DNA of 64,000 bases from Hymenobacter sp. 5317J-9 (lineage in GTDB: Bacteria; Bacteroidota; Bacteroidia; Cytophagales; Hymenobacteraceae), in contig NZ_CP095050.1 of NCBI RefSeq assembly GCF_022921075.1, positions 1,054,001 through 1,118,000 on the forward strand, written 5' to 3'. Below are positions 44,080-53,312 of this stretch, piece by piece; within the stretch, counting starts at the first letter, position 1; every line of letters begins with the position of its first letter. The notes under the pieces are model-generated. The model did no database searches. It worked only from the letters and a program-made list of their open reading frames with translations, and had not been told where the DNA came from. Both the position numbers and the translations under genes were made by a program.

Positions 44080-45249
44080 ATGCCGCTAATTGAAGTTGTT
44101 GACGACCGCCTGGCGCGATTGTTTATTGAATTGCCGGCCCGTCTGCACGCCGGCGTGCCCAACTACATCGGCCCGCTCGAAAACGAGGTGGAAGCCGTGT
44201 TTGACCCCGCCAAAAACCCTAAATTCAAAAACGGCGAGTGCGCCCGCTGGGTGCTCACCGACGCCAGCGGCCAGACCATGGGCCGGGTGGCCGCCTTCCT
44301 CAACCGCGACGCGGTGGACGTGCAAAACGCCGAGTTGCCCACCGGCGGCATGGGCTTCTTTGAGTGCATCGACGACCAAGCGGCCGCCAATCAGCTCTTC
44401 GAGGCGGCCCGGCTCTGGCTGGCGGCCCGCGGCATGCAGGCCATGGACGGCCCCATCAACTTCGGCGAGCGGGACCGGTTCTGGGGCCTGCTCATCGATG
44501 GCTACGACCTGGAGCCGAACTACGGTATGTTCTGGCACCCGGCTTATTACCGGCCGCTGTTTGAGCAGTATGGGTTCGAACTCTATTTCAAGCAGTACAC
44601 CTGCTACCGCACCACGGCGGCCGAGCTGCACCCCAGTTTCGCGAAGCGGGCCGAGGAGCACGCCGGCACCTACCGCTTTGCCCACGCCCGCAAACAGGAG
44701 GCCGAAAAGCTGGCCCAGGACTTCCACCACGTGTACAACCTGGCCTGGGCCCGGCACTCGGGCGTGAAGCCCATGACCCTGGACGAAGCCCGCAAGATTG
44801 TGCAGCAGATGAAGCCCGTGCTGGACGAGCGCCTGCTCTGGTTTGCCTACCACGGCGAGGAGCCGGTGGCCTTTTTCATCAGCCTGCCCGAGCTGAATCA
44901 GATTTTCAAGCACGTGGGCCGGCGCCTCAACTTGCTGGGCAAGCTGCGCTTTTTGTGGGAGCAGCGCCGCTACATGCAGCGCCGCGACAAGAAGCTGTTC
45001 GGCATCATCTACGGCGTGGTGCCCGAGCACCAAGGCAAGGGCGTGGACGCGGCCATGCTGGTGTATGCCCGCCAGGCCTTCATCGACGCGGGCTACGCCG
45101 ACATTGAGATGAACTGGATTGGCGACTTCAACCCGCGCATGCTGGTGACCACCCGCTCTATCGGCGCCAAGATTCTGAAAACCCACGCCACCTACCGCTA
45201 CCTCTTCGACCGCGAAAGGCCGTTTGAGCGGATGCCGATAATTCGGTAA
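44080..45249 (+). CDS. GNAT-like N-acetyltransferase family protein
   Basis: This encodes 389 residues from ATG 44080 (TTG two codons upstream also possible). An N-terminal half starts with PLIEVVDDRLARLFIELPARL and contains DGPINFGERDRFWGLLIDGY. The C-terminal half looks like a GNAT acetyl-CoA fold with YGVVPEHQGKGVD (the Q-x-x-G-x-G type loop) and DIEMNWIGDFNPRML. Members of this long Bacteroidota family have no defined substrate that I know. Soluble, no signal. It is bounded downstream by a very long hairpin and converges with tamL. Confidence 0.7.
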   Translation: MPLIEVVDDRLARLFIELPARLHAGVPNYIGPLENEVEAVFDPAKNPKFKNGECARWVLTDASGQTMGRVAAFLNRDAVDVQNAELPTGGMGFFECIDDQAAANQLFEAARLWLAARGMQAMDGPINFGERDRFWGLLIDGYDLEPNYGMFWHPAYYRPLFEQYGFELYFKQYTCYRTTAAELHPSFAKRAEEHAGTYRFAHARKQEAEKLAQDFHHVYNLAWARHSGVKPMTLDEARKIVQQMKPVLDERLLWFAYHGEEPVAFFISLPELNQIFKHVGRRLNLLGKLRFLWEQRRYMQRRDKKLFGIIYGVVPEHQGKGVDAAMLVYARQAFIDAGYADIEMNWIGDFNPRMLVTTRSIGAKILKTHATYRYLFDRERPFERMPIIR

Positions 45250-45347
45250 AATGGTGGATGAGTAAATGCGTAAAGTGGATGTTCTGGCGCTATTAATAGA
45301 GCTATCAGAACATCTACTTTACGCATTTACTCAATCTACCATTTTAC
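45246..45347. terminator. Very long hairpin between convergent genes
   Basis: Left arm 45246-45286 and right arm 45306-45347 pair over about 41 bases with only one one-base bulge and two other mismatches. The loop contains the palindrome CTATTAATAG. It begins at the end of the GNAT-like gene and ends just before the tamL stop. It may act as a bidirectional terminator; its length also fits a small palindromic mobile element. Confidence 0.7.
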
Positions 45348-45350
45348 CCC

Positions 45351-47711
45351 TTAGAAGGGATAACCAATGGCTAAGTTGAACCGGCCCGCGGGATTATCGG
45401 GCGTGCCGTAAGGGGCTTTAAACGGCAGGGCGTAGTCGAAGCGGATGACGAAAAACTGCACGTCGATGCGCAGGCCCGCGCCGTAGCCCACGGCCAGCTG
45501 GTTAAGGAAGCTATTGGCTTTGAACTCGCCGCCGGGCCGCTCGGGGTCGGCGTTGGCCAGCCAGATGTTGCCGGCATCTACGAACAGGGCGCCTTTGACG
45601 TAGGGCACCAGGTCCTGGCGGTATTCCACGTTGCCTTCGAGGCGGATGTCGCCCACCTGGTCGTAGAACTGGTTGAGGCTCTGCTCGGTGGTTTGGGGGC
45701 GGTAGGTGCCGGGCCCAATGCCGCGCGCTGCGAAGGCCCGCACGCTGTTGGGGCCGCCAATGCCGTACTGCTTGGGATAGGGCAGCACCACGGAGTTGCC
45801 GTAGGGCATGCCGATGCCGGCCTGCAGGCGCGCCACGATGCGGTTGCCGGAGGTGGGATTCTGGCTGATGCGGTAGTACTCGCGCAGCTCCAAATCAAAC
45901 TTCAGGTACTGGCTGAACTGCTGGCCCAGCACGGTGTAGCCCTGGTCGGGCAGGTTGCGGCTCTGGCCCGTGGCCTGGGCAATGAGGCTGGCCACGTTGC
46001 CGCTGCCCTCTACCTGGCCGCTGAAATAAATCTGCTGGCGGCGCTGCTCCAGCACCTGCTGGTTGTAGGTGTAGCGGTAGGAACTGGCCAGAATGAACTG
46101 CTGCTCGAAAGCGCTGCGCAGGTAGCGCCGCGTGTCCAGCAGGGTGTTGAATGCCTCGGTGGTGTTGCTCAGGCGCACGTAGGTGACGTCGATGGGCCGG
46201 ATTTCCTGCTCGTTGGTAATCTTCGTTTTGAAGGTGTAGCCGTAGTTCAGGTTGAAGAAGTCCTCGCGGAAATAGTCGGCCCGCGTCACGGTGCGGTAGC
46301 CGGCCCCGAGGGTGGTGCGCGGCTGGAAATCGGAATTGGGCAGGTGCATGTCGAGCAGCGGCAAGTCGGGCACCACCAGCCGCGGAAACACCAGCTGCGC
46401 GTTCAGCCCAAACTCGTAGCTGGTGAGGCCGAGGGCGCCGTTGCCGTTGCCGCTTTGGGTTTCGGTACTGGCCACGGCGTTCACCAGCAGCTGCTCGCCG
46501 CCGCGCAGGGCCGAGCGGTTGCGAAACGACAACGTGAGGCCGGGGCCGGTGAAGCCGTTGCTCTTGCTCACCAGCTGCAGGTCGGCCCGCAGGCTTTTGC
46601 GCTTGAGCTGGGTCATCAGCACGTCGGCGTCGAGGCGGGCGCGGCCAGCCGAATCGCCGGCCGCCGAAGGCCGCAGCCGGATTTCCACGAACTTGAACGT
46701 ATTCAAACTCATCAGGCGGCTGATGGTCTGGTCGCGGCGGCGGCGGCGGTACAGGCTGTCCGGGTACAGGAAAGTGGCGTTGGTAATGGCTTTGGCCTTG
46801 AATATTTCCTCGTCGGGGTAGTATTCGTACTTCTTGTACATAATGGGCTGCCGGGTGGTCGTATCCGTCAGCACATAGTTGGTGTTCAGGCGAATGCGTT
46901 CGAGCCAGTAGGGCTTGGTGGCTTTGTCCGGCGCCTTGGCCTTCACCCGCAGGTACACGTTGATTTTGTTGTTCAGCGTGCTGTCGACCTGAAACAGGAT
47001 GTAGTCGGGGTTGAAGTAGAAGTAGCCCGAGTTTTTCAGCGCGTTGTCGATGCGCACCCGCTCGGCCGTGAAGGTGTTCAGGTTGTAGGCATCGCCCACT
47101 TTGAGCAGGCTGCCCGCCTGCGTGGCCCGAATGTCCTTATCCACCAGCGTGTCGCGGTCGGGAAAATGAATTTCCTGAATGGTATATACCCGGCCGGTAT
47201 TGGCCGTGTAGTTCACCTGCGCGGTTTTTTCCTGGGTTTTCACCTCGTTGGTCACCGTGCCTTTGAAGAAGCCGTTATTATAGAGCCGGTTGGTGATGAG
47301 GCCGCTGGTGGCGGCAATCTTCACATCCTTCAGCAGCACCGGTGCTTCCCCAAACTTGTCGGCCAGGAAATGGCCCAGGCCCTTGGTTTTGCCTTGGCCC
47401 AGGCCCCAGAAATACAGCTTCGGCCGCAGCCCCAGAAACGAGGCATTGGGCTTGGGCCGGATAACCGATTCCAGCTCCGTCTGCAACGCGGACTCATTGG
47501 TGATTTTCTCGGGCGAGTTGATGGTGACCTTGCTGCCGGTATACAGCTTTTGGCCCTCAGGCACGTATTTCAGCCCCGAGCAGGCCGACAGGCACAGCAG
47601 CGCCAGCGTCGTGATTGCCCAGGCCCCAAGCCGGCTGCCCGAGGTGCCCGCGTGGCCGCCCCGGGGAGCTGCGCCAGGCCCGGCATCAGAACGGCGGTAG
47701 TAAGTAAGCAT
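45351..47711 (-). CDS. TamL/BamA-family outer-membrane assembly lipoprotein
   Basis: This encodes 786 residues from ATG 47711 (a TTG two codons earlier gives two more). The signal ends in LLCLSACSGLKYVPEG with a lipid Cys, the hallmark of the Bacteroidota lipoprotein form TamL. POTRA-like repeats (IQEIHFPDRDTLV; FTAERVRIDNALKNSGYFYF) precede a C-terminal 16-strand barrel of the surface-antigen D15 type (GPNSVRAFAARGIGPG, ending FNLAIGYPF). It works with TamB to insert or supply material to the outer membrane. It lies 14 bases after tamB on the same strand. Confidence 0.9.
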   Translation of the reverse strand: MLTYYRRSDAGPGAAPRGGHAGTSGSRLGAWAITTLALLCLSACSGLKYVPEGQKLYTGSKVTINSPEKITNESALQTELESVIRPKPNASFLGLRPKLYFWGLGQGKTKGLGHFLADKFGEAPVLLKDVKIAATSGLITNRLYNNGFFKGTVTNEVKTQEKTAQVNYTANTGRVYTIQEIHFPDRDTLVDKDIRATQAGSLLKVGDAYNLNTFTAERVRIDNALKNSGYFYFNPDYILFQVDSTLNNKINVYLRVKAKAPDKATKPYWLERIRLNTNYVLTDTTTRQPIMYKKYEYYPDEEIFKAKAITNATFLYPDSLYRRRRRDQTISRLMSLNTFKFVEIRLRPSAAGDSAGRARLDADVLMTQLKRKSLRADLQLVSKSNGFTGPGLTLSFRNRSALRGGEQLLVNAVASTETQSGNGNGALGLTSYEFGLNAQLVFPRLVVPDLPLLDMHLPNSDFQPRTTLGAGYRTVTRADYFREDFFNLNYGYTFKTKITNEQEIRPIDVTYVRLSNTTEAFNTLLDTRRYLRSAFEQQFILASSYRYTYNQQVLEQRRQQIYFSGQVEGSGNVASLIAQATGQSRNLPDQGYTVLGQQFSQYLKFDLELREYYRISQNPTSGNRIVARLQAGIGMPYGNSVVLPYPKQYGIGGPNSVRAFAARGIGPGTYRPQTTEQSLNQFYDQVGDIRLEGNVEYRQDLVPYVKGALFVDAGNIWLANADPERPGGEFKANSFLNQLAVGYGAGLRIDVQFFVIRFDYALPFKAPYGTPDNPAGRFNLAIGYPF

Positions 47712-47725
47712 ACGCAAATTCGGTA

Positions 47726-50700
47726 TTAGCGTCCGGTGGTGGACTTGTCACGCGTGGAGTCAGCCCGCGCCGCGGGCTGGTTTTGCTGCACGGAGTCTTT
47801 TTCGGCTTTTTTCTCGGCTTTCACTTCCTTGCGCTCGGCGCGGCGCTCAGCTTTCACGTCTTTGGGCACCTTCGAGAACAGCTCCTTCAGGTCGCGGTAG
47901 TCGCGCTGGAACACCAGGGCCGCGCCCGTCCGAATAATCTGCCCGTCGATGTCTTCATAGCCGTTTTGGCGGAACACGCGCACCCGCAGGCGGCCGTCGG
48001 CCAGCACCCGGTACTCAATGCTCACGTCGCCGGCCAGGTTGCTGGCGCTGTTCTGGCCTTGCGTGGCCTGCGTGCCCGAGCCGCCGCTCAGGTTGATGTC
48101 GGTGCCCACGCGCACGGTCAGGCGGTTGTTGAGCAGCTGGCGACGCACAGCCACGTTCAGGTCGGTGCGGCTTCGGGCTTCGCCGGTGCTGTAGTCGGCT
48201 TGGTTGGTCACGCCCAGGTCCAGGCCCAGGCCGGAGAGGTATTTATCGGTCAGGTTGTTGAGCTGGTCGGTGAGCACGGCGCTGGCGCTGCCCCGCAGCT
48301 GCGTGGCCACAATGCCCTCGCCGCTGCTGGTCTGGAAGGGGTTTTGGGCCACAAAGCGACCCAGAATCAGCAGCGAAAACACCTGCTTGCTGAGCTCCGA
48401 CGTCTGGCTGGGCTGGCGCAGCTGGGCCAGCTTAGTATCCACCTGCCCGCCCAGGGCTCCGCGCTGATTTTCGGGCAGCGTGATGTCGAAGCCGATGGTG
48501 GGCTTGCTGAGCTGGTCGGTCACCTTCAGCAGCACGTTGAAGGGTAGGCGGTTGCGGGCAATGGTGTTGGCCGTCTGGTCGTCGAGGCCCTGGCCGGCCA
48601 GCAGCTCGGCCGGAGCGGCCTGCACTTTATAGATGGCCGTGAGGTCGAGGGTGGCGTTGTAGGGGTCGCCGTCCCAGGTGATGGACGAGCCGCGGGCCAG
48701 GATGAAATCGCGCTGGGCCAGGTCGTAGAGCGACATGTGATACTGGCCACGGGCCACGTCGAGCCGGCCGCTCAGCGTGATGGTGCCGTCGGGGGCAATG
48801 TTGGTGTTGAGCGTGCCGGCGGCTCGCACCTTCAGGTTGTCGCCACTAACCGGGTCGATGACGATGGTGAACGGCGTGCGGTTGGTGATGGTCACCACGG
48901 CCGTGATGTCGTAGCCCGTGGCGTTCACCTTGGTGGTATCGAGGGCCACCTTGCGGGCCAGCATGGTGTCGATGGGCGCACTCACGTCAATGAACTCCAC
49001 AATGCCGGTGCGCTCCTGCGTGGTAGGCGTGGCCGCCGGCGACTCCACCGTCAGGTTCGAGCCTTCCACCACGGTCACGCGGGTGTCAATCTTGATAAGC
49101 TCCACGGGCCCCGTCAGGCGCGTTTCCGAGTCGAGCACCAGCCGGCCGTAGAACAGTTCGTTGTTTTCGCGGGTGCTGCGCACGGCCAGGAAATTGTTGG
49201 TCGTGGCCGTCATGTCGAAGGAATAGTTGATGAAGTCCTTCGTGAGCAGGTAGCCATTTGCCACGGCCTTGTTCGAGGCCGAATCGAGCACCGTGAAGTT
49301 GTTGAAGGCAATGCCGCGGCCATCGAACGTGAGCGACTGATTGGGCAGCCGGAACGGCGAGCCCAGCTGCGGCACAATGAAGCCGGCATCGGCCGAGGTG
49401 TTGAGCGTGCCGCGCACCACCGGCGCCGAGGGCGCGCCCGTCACCGTGAGCTGCCCGCTGATGTAGCCGTTGGCATTGCGCACCTGGCCCACCGAGAAAG
49501 GCTCCACCAGTTTCAGGTTGAGGCGGTTGGCGTCCACGGTTAGGTTCAGCGGAGCGGGGCTGTTGGCGAGGTAGGTGCCGCGCACCTGCACGTCGTTGCC
49601 GCTGCCGCCCACGCTGCCCACGGCGCCGCCGGTCAGGCGGGCATCCACGTCGTAGCGGCCCGCGCTGGGGTTGGTGGCGTTGAAGGCGATGTCGCCGATA
49701 AGCGCCTTCTGGAACACCAGGTTCTTGACGGTGGCATCGGCCGTGAAGGCCTGATTGGGCTTGCCTAGGTTGTCGATGCGGGCCGTGCCATTCAGCTGCC
49801 CGGCCACCAGCGAATCCTGCTGCTGCACAATCTTGGCCAGCTCGGCCAGCTCGAAATTGGTAAACGTGACGCCCAGCGGCGAGCTAGGCACCGCGGGGTT
49901 CTGGCTTTGCAGGGCCAGCGTGCTGCGGCCATTGGTCAGGTTGAGGCCGCTGGCCACCACGGCGCCGGTGGGGTAGTAGCGCACGTAGTTGTTGGCGCCC
50001 GCCGTCCAGTTTTCATAGTTGATAATCTGCTCGGGCGCGGCCTCGAACTGGTAGGCCACTTCGCCGCGCGGCTGGGCCAGCGCTTGCGCGGTGCCGGCCA
50101 GCGCCAGCCGCTCACGGTTGGCCGAGTCGCCCAGAATGGCGGCGCGGGCAAATACCTTGTTGTTGGCCACGTTGCCAATCACGCTGGGACGGCGCAGCTT
50201 CAGGGTTGTGTCCTGGGCGGCTTGGGCCAGACGCAGGCCATAATCCAGCTTGCCGGGGTCCGAGTCCACGTTCAGCCGCAGCGAATCGAGCCGGTAGTTG
50301 TTGTACTGAATGAGGGGAATGCTGGTGTTGGCCGTGAGGCGGGCCGCCTGCCGCGAGTATTCGCCGGCCAGCGTGAAGGGCGAAATCTTCTTCAGGCCCG
50401 GCACCAGCTTGGTGGCCAGCTTGGGGTCTTTCAGCTTGAGCGAGTAGGTGAAATGGCGGTCGGCGGCGCTGGGCACATACTTCACGCCAGGCACGTCGAA
50501 GTAGCGGTCAAGGTGCTGTTGCAGCTCGGTGGCAATGTCGCCGAGGTGCACGTTGCCGTCGAGGTTCACGTTAGCAATGTCGGAGGTGATGACGGCGGTG
50601 GTGCGCGTGGCCATCTGCACGATGCGGCCGTTGAGCGAATCGAGCGCGAAAGGCTGGTTGTCGCGCACTATCACAATCTTCTGGCCGCTGAAGGTGCCGT

Positions 50701-52981
50701 TCAGCGAGTTCAAATCCGAGCCGCGCAGGTTGGCTTTAAGGTTGCCCTGCACCCGCAGGTCGCCGCCGGTGTAGAAGCCCAGCGCTGTGAGGTTAGCGCC
50801 GCGCAGGTTCAGACTGGTTACTTCGTAAGTAGGATTGCGGGCATCTCGCAGATTTACCACGGCCTGCAGGTCTAGGTTCAGGTTGGGGTCGTTCTTGCTG
50901 TTGGCGTTGATGACGTAGCGGTTGCGGTCGAGGTCGACCGTCGCCACCACACCGCGGTAGGTGTAGCCATTGTAGCGGGCGCTCTGCACGGTGCTTTGCA
51001 CCCGGCCCACCAGCGTGCCGGGGTCCTTCAAGTTACCCGTGGCATTGATGCGCCCTGTGGCCGTGACGCGCCCGATTTGCGGGTTTTTGAGCAGCTTGCC
51101 AAAGTCAAACCCACCCACCGCGAAGGTGCCCACCAGCGGCTGCCGCCCGTTGGCCTGCGGCGCGCCCACGTTGCCGCTGAAAGCCAGGTCGCCGTAGGTG
51201 CTGCGCAGCTTCAGGTTGGTGTCGAACGCCAGCGTGGTGGGCCGGCCGCGGAAGGTGCCGCTAAGTGCCAGCGAGGGCGGAATGCTGATGTTGCTGGGAA
51301 TGCTGCCCTTCGGCGCCAAGCTGCGAATGTCGGCCTCGGTGGTATGAAAATCCTGAATGTCGAGGTCGGCATACAGCCGCGCATCGGTATTGGGCAGGCC
51401 CTGAATGCGGCCGCGGCGGGCCTTCAGCACTGTGTTGCGCAGGCCCACAAACTCCAGGTTGCGCACGGTGAAGTCGCCCACGCGCCCGGCAATCTGCCCA
51501 TTCAGCAGCACCGACTGGTTGGGGCCCGTGTTGAAAGGCGGCGTGCCGGCTAAATCCGGCGCCAGGTACAGAATGTCGCGGAAGCCCAGCCGCACATCGC
51601 GCAGGTCGCCTTCAATCTTCAGGTTCGGCAGGTTCTTGGTGTCGCCCAGCGCGGCCAGGCTTTCGTAGCCAATGGCCAGCGTGCGCCGGATGCGGGTGTG
51701 CGGCGTCACCAAGTCGAGGCTGTCGAGGCGAATCTGCACCGAGTCGTACACCACGTTGGCCCGCCACTTATCAATCTGAAAGCCGCTTTGCTCTTTGCCG
51801 GCCAGGTTTTCCACGCGGCCGGTGGTGCTGTTTTCGGAGTAGCGCAGGTCGCGCGTGTTCAGCACCAGGTCCGTAAAGTGCAGGTGGTTGTAGTCCATGG
51901 CCGGCACGCGGGTGCGCTGCTTCGGCTCGTTGAAGTTGTCGAAATTGACGGCCAGGCCGCTGATGTCGGACTGGTCGAGGTTCACGCGCCAGCCGGGCGA
52001 GGCGGCGGCCTGGCCGGTAGCGGCTTTGGCTTTGTCGGTGGCTTCGTCGAGCTTGCGCACGGCTTCGGCGGGGTTCACCACTCGCTCTTCCACCGGCACC
52101 TGCTCATTTTGGGCGTAGGCGAAAGTGGTGTTTTTAAGCGTGAGCTTGCCCAGGTTAACGCGCTGCCGCTGCAGGTCGATGTCCTTGGCGGTGACGTCGG
52201 CCAGGCCGATGGTGGTGCTGATGTACTGCGCGGCCGGGTCGTTTTTATACACAAACCGCACGCTGTCGAGCGTGGCCCGGTTCAGGCCGAACTGCAGGGT
52301 GAGCGGCTCGGTGGGGCCGGGGCTTTCCACCTCCGGGGCCGTTTTGGTCTGCACAATGCTGATGGCCGAGCGGCGCAGGGCCGCATTATCCACCTTGTAG
52401 ATGGAGTTGTCCACATCTACCTCGTCCATGTTGGCCGTGAATTCCCCGATGCGGGCCCGAATGTCGGAACCGGTCACCTGGTCATTCTGCGTGAAGTAGA
52501 TGTTGGTGAGCCGGGCCTTGCCGATGTCGTACTTCAGGCCCGAAGCCGTGGTGTCCACCGGCGCCGTGGGGTCGGTGAAGGCCGCAATGATGAAGTCGTA
52601 GTTGTTCACCGAGTCGGGCTCGGTGCGGGTGAGGCGCACCCGGCCGTCGTTCAGCTCCACGTTCGACACGTTGACTTGGCTGTGCAGCAGGGCCCAGATG
52701 TCGACGTCGACACCCAGGTGGCCCACCGAAAGCAGCGTATCGCGCTTTTGGTCTTCCACGTACACCCCGTCGAGGTTGATGACGTGACGAAAGTCCGTGC
52801 GAAACTTACCAATGCGCACCTCCGTGCCCAGCTTGCCGCGCAGGTAGCTCTCGGCGCGCTTGGCTACAAAGTCTTGCCCCGCAGAGAATTGCAAAAACAC
52901 CACCACCGCTATGACGAGCAGCAGCACCAAGGCAATTAACCCCAGCAATCCGTAAAGGGCACGACGCAGAAAAGTGGACAA
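47726..52981 (-). CDS. tamB: Translocation and assembly module protein TamB
   Basis: This encodes a 1751-residue protein. An N-terminal anchor (LYGLLGLIALVLLLVIAVVV) is followed by a long AsmA-like beta-helical repeat region and the C-terminal DUF490/TamB domain (GRLDVARGQYHMSLYDLAQRDF, LLILGRFV, DLGVTNQADYSTGEARS). TamB spans the periplasm and is thought to move phospholipids and help outer-membrane protein assembly with TamA/TamL. The start is TTG 52981: an in-frame TAA lies five codons upstream and no ATG precedes the anchor. The last 50 residues are an unusual Lys/Glu/Arg-rich tail (KAERRAERKEVKAEKKAEKD). Co-transcribed with tamL. Confidence 0.9.
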   Translation of the reverse strand: MSTFLRRALYGLLGLIALVLLLVIAVVVFLQFSAGQDFVAKRAESYLRGKLGTEVRIGKFRTDFRHVINLDGVYVEDQKRDTLLSVGHLGVDVDIWALLHSQVNVSNVELNDGRVRLTRTEPDSVNNYDFIIAAFTDPTAPVDTTASGLKYDIGKARLTNIYFTQNDQVTGSDIRARIGEFTANMDEVDVDNSIYKVDNAALRRSAISIVQTKTAPEVESPGPTEPLTLQFGLNRATLDSVRFVYKNDPAAQYISTTIGLADVTAKDIDLQRQRVNLGKLTLKNTTFAYAQNEQVPVEERVVNPAEAVRKLDEATDKAKAATGQAAASPGWRVNLDQSDISGLAVNFDNFNEPKQRTRVPAMDYNHLHFTDLVLNTRDLRYSENSTTGRVENLAGKEQSGFQIDKWRANVVYDSVQIRLDSLDLVTPHTRIRRTLAIGYESLAALGDTKNLPNLKIEGDLRDVRLGFRDILYLAPDLAGTPPFNTGPNQSVLLNGQIAGRVGDFTVRNLEFVGLRNTVLKARRGRIQGLPNTDARLYADLDIQDFHTTEADIRSLAPKGSIPSNISIPPSLALSGTFRGRPTTLAFDTNLKLRSTYGDLAFSGNVGAPQANGRQPLVGTFAVGGFDFGKLLKNPQIGRVTATGRINATGNLKDPGTLVGRVQSTVQSARYNGYTYRGVVATVDLDRNRYVINANSKNDPNLNLDLQAVVNLRDARNPTYEVTSLNLRGANLTALGFYTGGDLRVQGNLKANLRGSDLNSLNGTFSGQKIVIVRDNQPFALDSLNGRIVQMATRTTAVITSDIANVNLDGNVHLGDIATELQQHLDRYFDVPGVKYVPSAADRHFTYSLKLKDPKLATKLVPGLKKISPFTLAGEYSRQAARLTANTSIPLIQYNNYRLDSLRLNVDSDPGKLDYGLRLAQAAQDTTLKLRRPSVIGNVANNKVFARAAILGDSANRERLALAGTAQALAQPRGEVAYQFEAAPEQIINYENWTAGANNYVRYYPTGAVVASGLNLTNGRSTLALQSQNPAVPSSPLGVTFTNFELAELAKIVQQQDSLVAGQLNGTARIDNLGKPNQAFTADATVKNLVFQKALIGDIAFNATNPSAGRYDVDARLTGGAVGSVGGSGNDVQVRGTYLANSPAPLNLTVDANRLNLKLVEPFSVGQVRNANGYISGQLTVTGAPSAPVVRGTLNTSADAGFIVPQLGSPFRLPNQSLTFDGRGIAFNNFTVLDSASNKAVANGYLLTKDFINYSFDMTATTNNFLAVRSTRENNELFYGRLVLDSETRLTGPVELIKIDTRVTVVEGSNLTVESPAATPTTQERTGIVEFIDVSAPIDTMLARKVALDTTKVNATGYDITAVVTITNRTPFTIVIDPVSGDNLKVRAAGTLNTNIAPDGTITLSGRLDVARGQYHMSLYDLAQRDFILARGSSITWDGDPYNATLDLTAIYKVQAAPAELLAGQGLDDQTANTIARNRLPFNVLLKVTDQLSKPTIGFDITLPENQRGALGGQVDTKLAQLRQPSQTSELSKQVFSLLILGRFVAQNPFQTSSGEGIVATQLRGSASAVLTDQLNNLTDKYLSGLGLDLGVTNQADYSTGEARSRTDLNVAVRRQLLNNRLTVRVGTDINLSGGSGTQATQGQNSASNLAGDVSIEYRVLADGRLRVRVFRQNGYEDIDGQIIRTGAALVFQRDYRDLKELFSKVPKDVKAERRAERKEVKAEKKAEKDSVQQNQPAARADSTRDKSTTGR

Positions 52982-53312
52982 GGCAGGAAGGAATTAGCGG
53001 CAACACGTAGCAAGGCAGCCCTTCCAAACGCAAAACCCCGGGCCGGGGTTGGAAACCGGGTCCGTATTGACCGAAGGTGAAATGACACGTAATAAATCGG
53101 GGCGCCGAAATCTTTCTATTTGAAGTCTACCAAAACGGCCGCCGGGCACTAGAATTCAGCAACTGAGTACAATCGATTGCACAAATGGTGTCTGGATATT
53201 CCTATTCCGTCTTGCACAACGGGTTGCACAAGGCCATTCCTCCGTCGCGGTTCCTCCTTCTTCACTCCGCAAGGCGTTATCTTTCGCCCCCAAATCCCAC
53301 CAAGCTTCCCGC
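52982..53312. promoter_or_regulatory. Divergent region before malQ with three TTGCACAA repeats
   Basis: No gene is supported here. TTGCACAA occurs three times, at 53177-53184, 53212-53219 and 53224-53231, the last two 12 bases apart. Such repeats upstream of a sugar-metabolism gene could be operators. The region also serves the divergently transcribed tamB. Confidence 0.35.
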
